NCBI GenBank assembly: GCA_004297225.1
Contig: SCUI01000007.1
Span: 23,901-87,900 of the forward strand
Source: Lysobacteraceae bacterium
GTDB lineage: Bacteria; Pseudomonadota; Gammaproteobacteria; Xanthomonadales; Xanthomonadaceae
Direction: 5' to 3'
DNA length: 64,000 bases
Positions 63,207 to 64,000 of the stretch are shown here, piece by piece. The position numbers were made by a program, and so were the translations under genes. Numbering within the stretch: position 1 is the first letter of the stretch; every line of letters begins with the position of its first letter. Under the pieces are notes generated by a model. It saw only the letters and a program-made list of their open reading frames with translations, was not told the DNA's origin and ran no database searches.

Positions 63207-63321
63207 CCCTGGCGATGACCTACTCTCGCATGCTAGATGCACACTACCATCGGCGCGTGCGCGTTTCACTTCCGAGTTCGGGATGGGATCGGGTGGTTCC
63301 ACGCAGCTATTGTCACCAGGG
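63207..63321 (-). rRNA. rrf: 5S ribosomal RNA
   Basis: Minus-strand sequence begins CCCTGGTGACAATAGC and ends CGCCAGGGTCTT, giving the terminal helix. It contains the conserved CCGAACTCGGAAGTGAAACG and GCCGATGGTAGTGTG, and ATGCGAGAGTAGG near the 3' end. Length about 115 nt; ends are estimated from the terminal pairing. Confidence 0.95.
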
Positions 63322-63480
63322 AGAGGGTGGAGGGTCGCGGTCCATCCAATGATGGTCGCGCCACGCTCTCGCTCGGTTGCTTCGCACGGAATGATCCCCG
63401 TGGTCGGCGAAAAGGTTGGGGCGTAGCGAGTGTCCTTGCGAATGTCGACGTGTTCGTCGAAGCCAAGGCAACTTGAGGTT

Positions 63481-64000
<520 letters not shown>

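Noticed and set aside
63322..63480. tRNA in the 23S-5S spacer
   Set aside because: No cloverleaf or T-loop consensus is visible in the 159-base spacer.

Overview
The window looks like a chromosomal segment of a high-GC gammaproteobacterium of the Xanthomonadaceae/Lysobacteraceae type (Lysobacter, Luteimonas, Stenotrophomonas or Xanthomonas relatives). The reasons are the GC-rich, densely packed coding sequence, the neighbourhoods pilMNOPQ next to a PBP1A gene, recG-rpmE2-gltA, gmk-rpoZ-spoT-ridA and zapA-6S RNA-fau-rpiA, and Xanthomonad-like repeats. Genus and species cannot be fixed from this alone. Nearly all the sequence is chromosomal core. I see no phage, insertion sequence, CRISPR array, toxin-antitoxin pair or integron.

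Left end (1-6274): a minus-strand operon encodes a sulfide:quinone oxidoreductase with all three expected cysteines, an 80-residue YgaP-like membrane protein and an RND efflux pump (adaptor plus permease, the permease cut by the window edge). It is divergent from an ArsR-family regulator whose two cysteines have the persulfide-switch spacing. This is the most interesting functional unit in the window. Then come a BlaI/M56-peptidase/TonB-like lipoprotein module with two operator dyads (6283-8556), transketolase coupled to a 3-methyladenine DNA glycosylase (8585-11160), an XRE regulator with its own dyad, and a dicarboxylate/amino-acid symporter.

13388-21599 is a block of three overlapping signalling genes: a very large soluble hybrid kinase with eight 92-residue HAMP repeats and three receiver domains, a REC-PAS-kinase-REC protein, and a small kinase-like protein with a degenerate ATP site. 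Facing it is a MoxR/DUF58/DUF4381/BatA/BatB/BatD operon (21590-28247), then pilMNOPQ (type IV pilus alignment and secretin), divergent from penicillin-binding protein 1A.

35982-57765 is housekeeping: citrate synthase, zinc-independent L31, recG, a six-gene Mrp Na+/H+ antiporter operon (A/B fused, then C-G), ridA, spoT, rpoZ, gmk, yicC, rph, rdgB, hemW, two Xaa-Pro peptidases and ygfB. A visibly less GC-rich orphan gene with its own promoter and terminator lies between the two peptidases. A PAS-GGDEF-EAL protein follows.

The right end carries a coiled-coil protein, zapA, 6S RNA, fau, an EVE-domain gene and rpiA. Next are two related, strongly folded palindromic elements with different but self-complementary arms. 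Last is the 3' end of an rRNA operon on the minus strand (5S and the 3' part of 23S).
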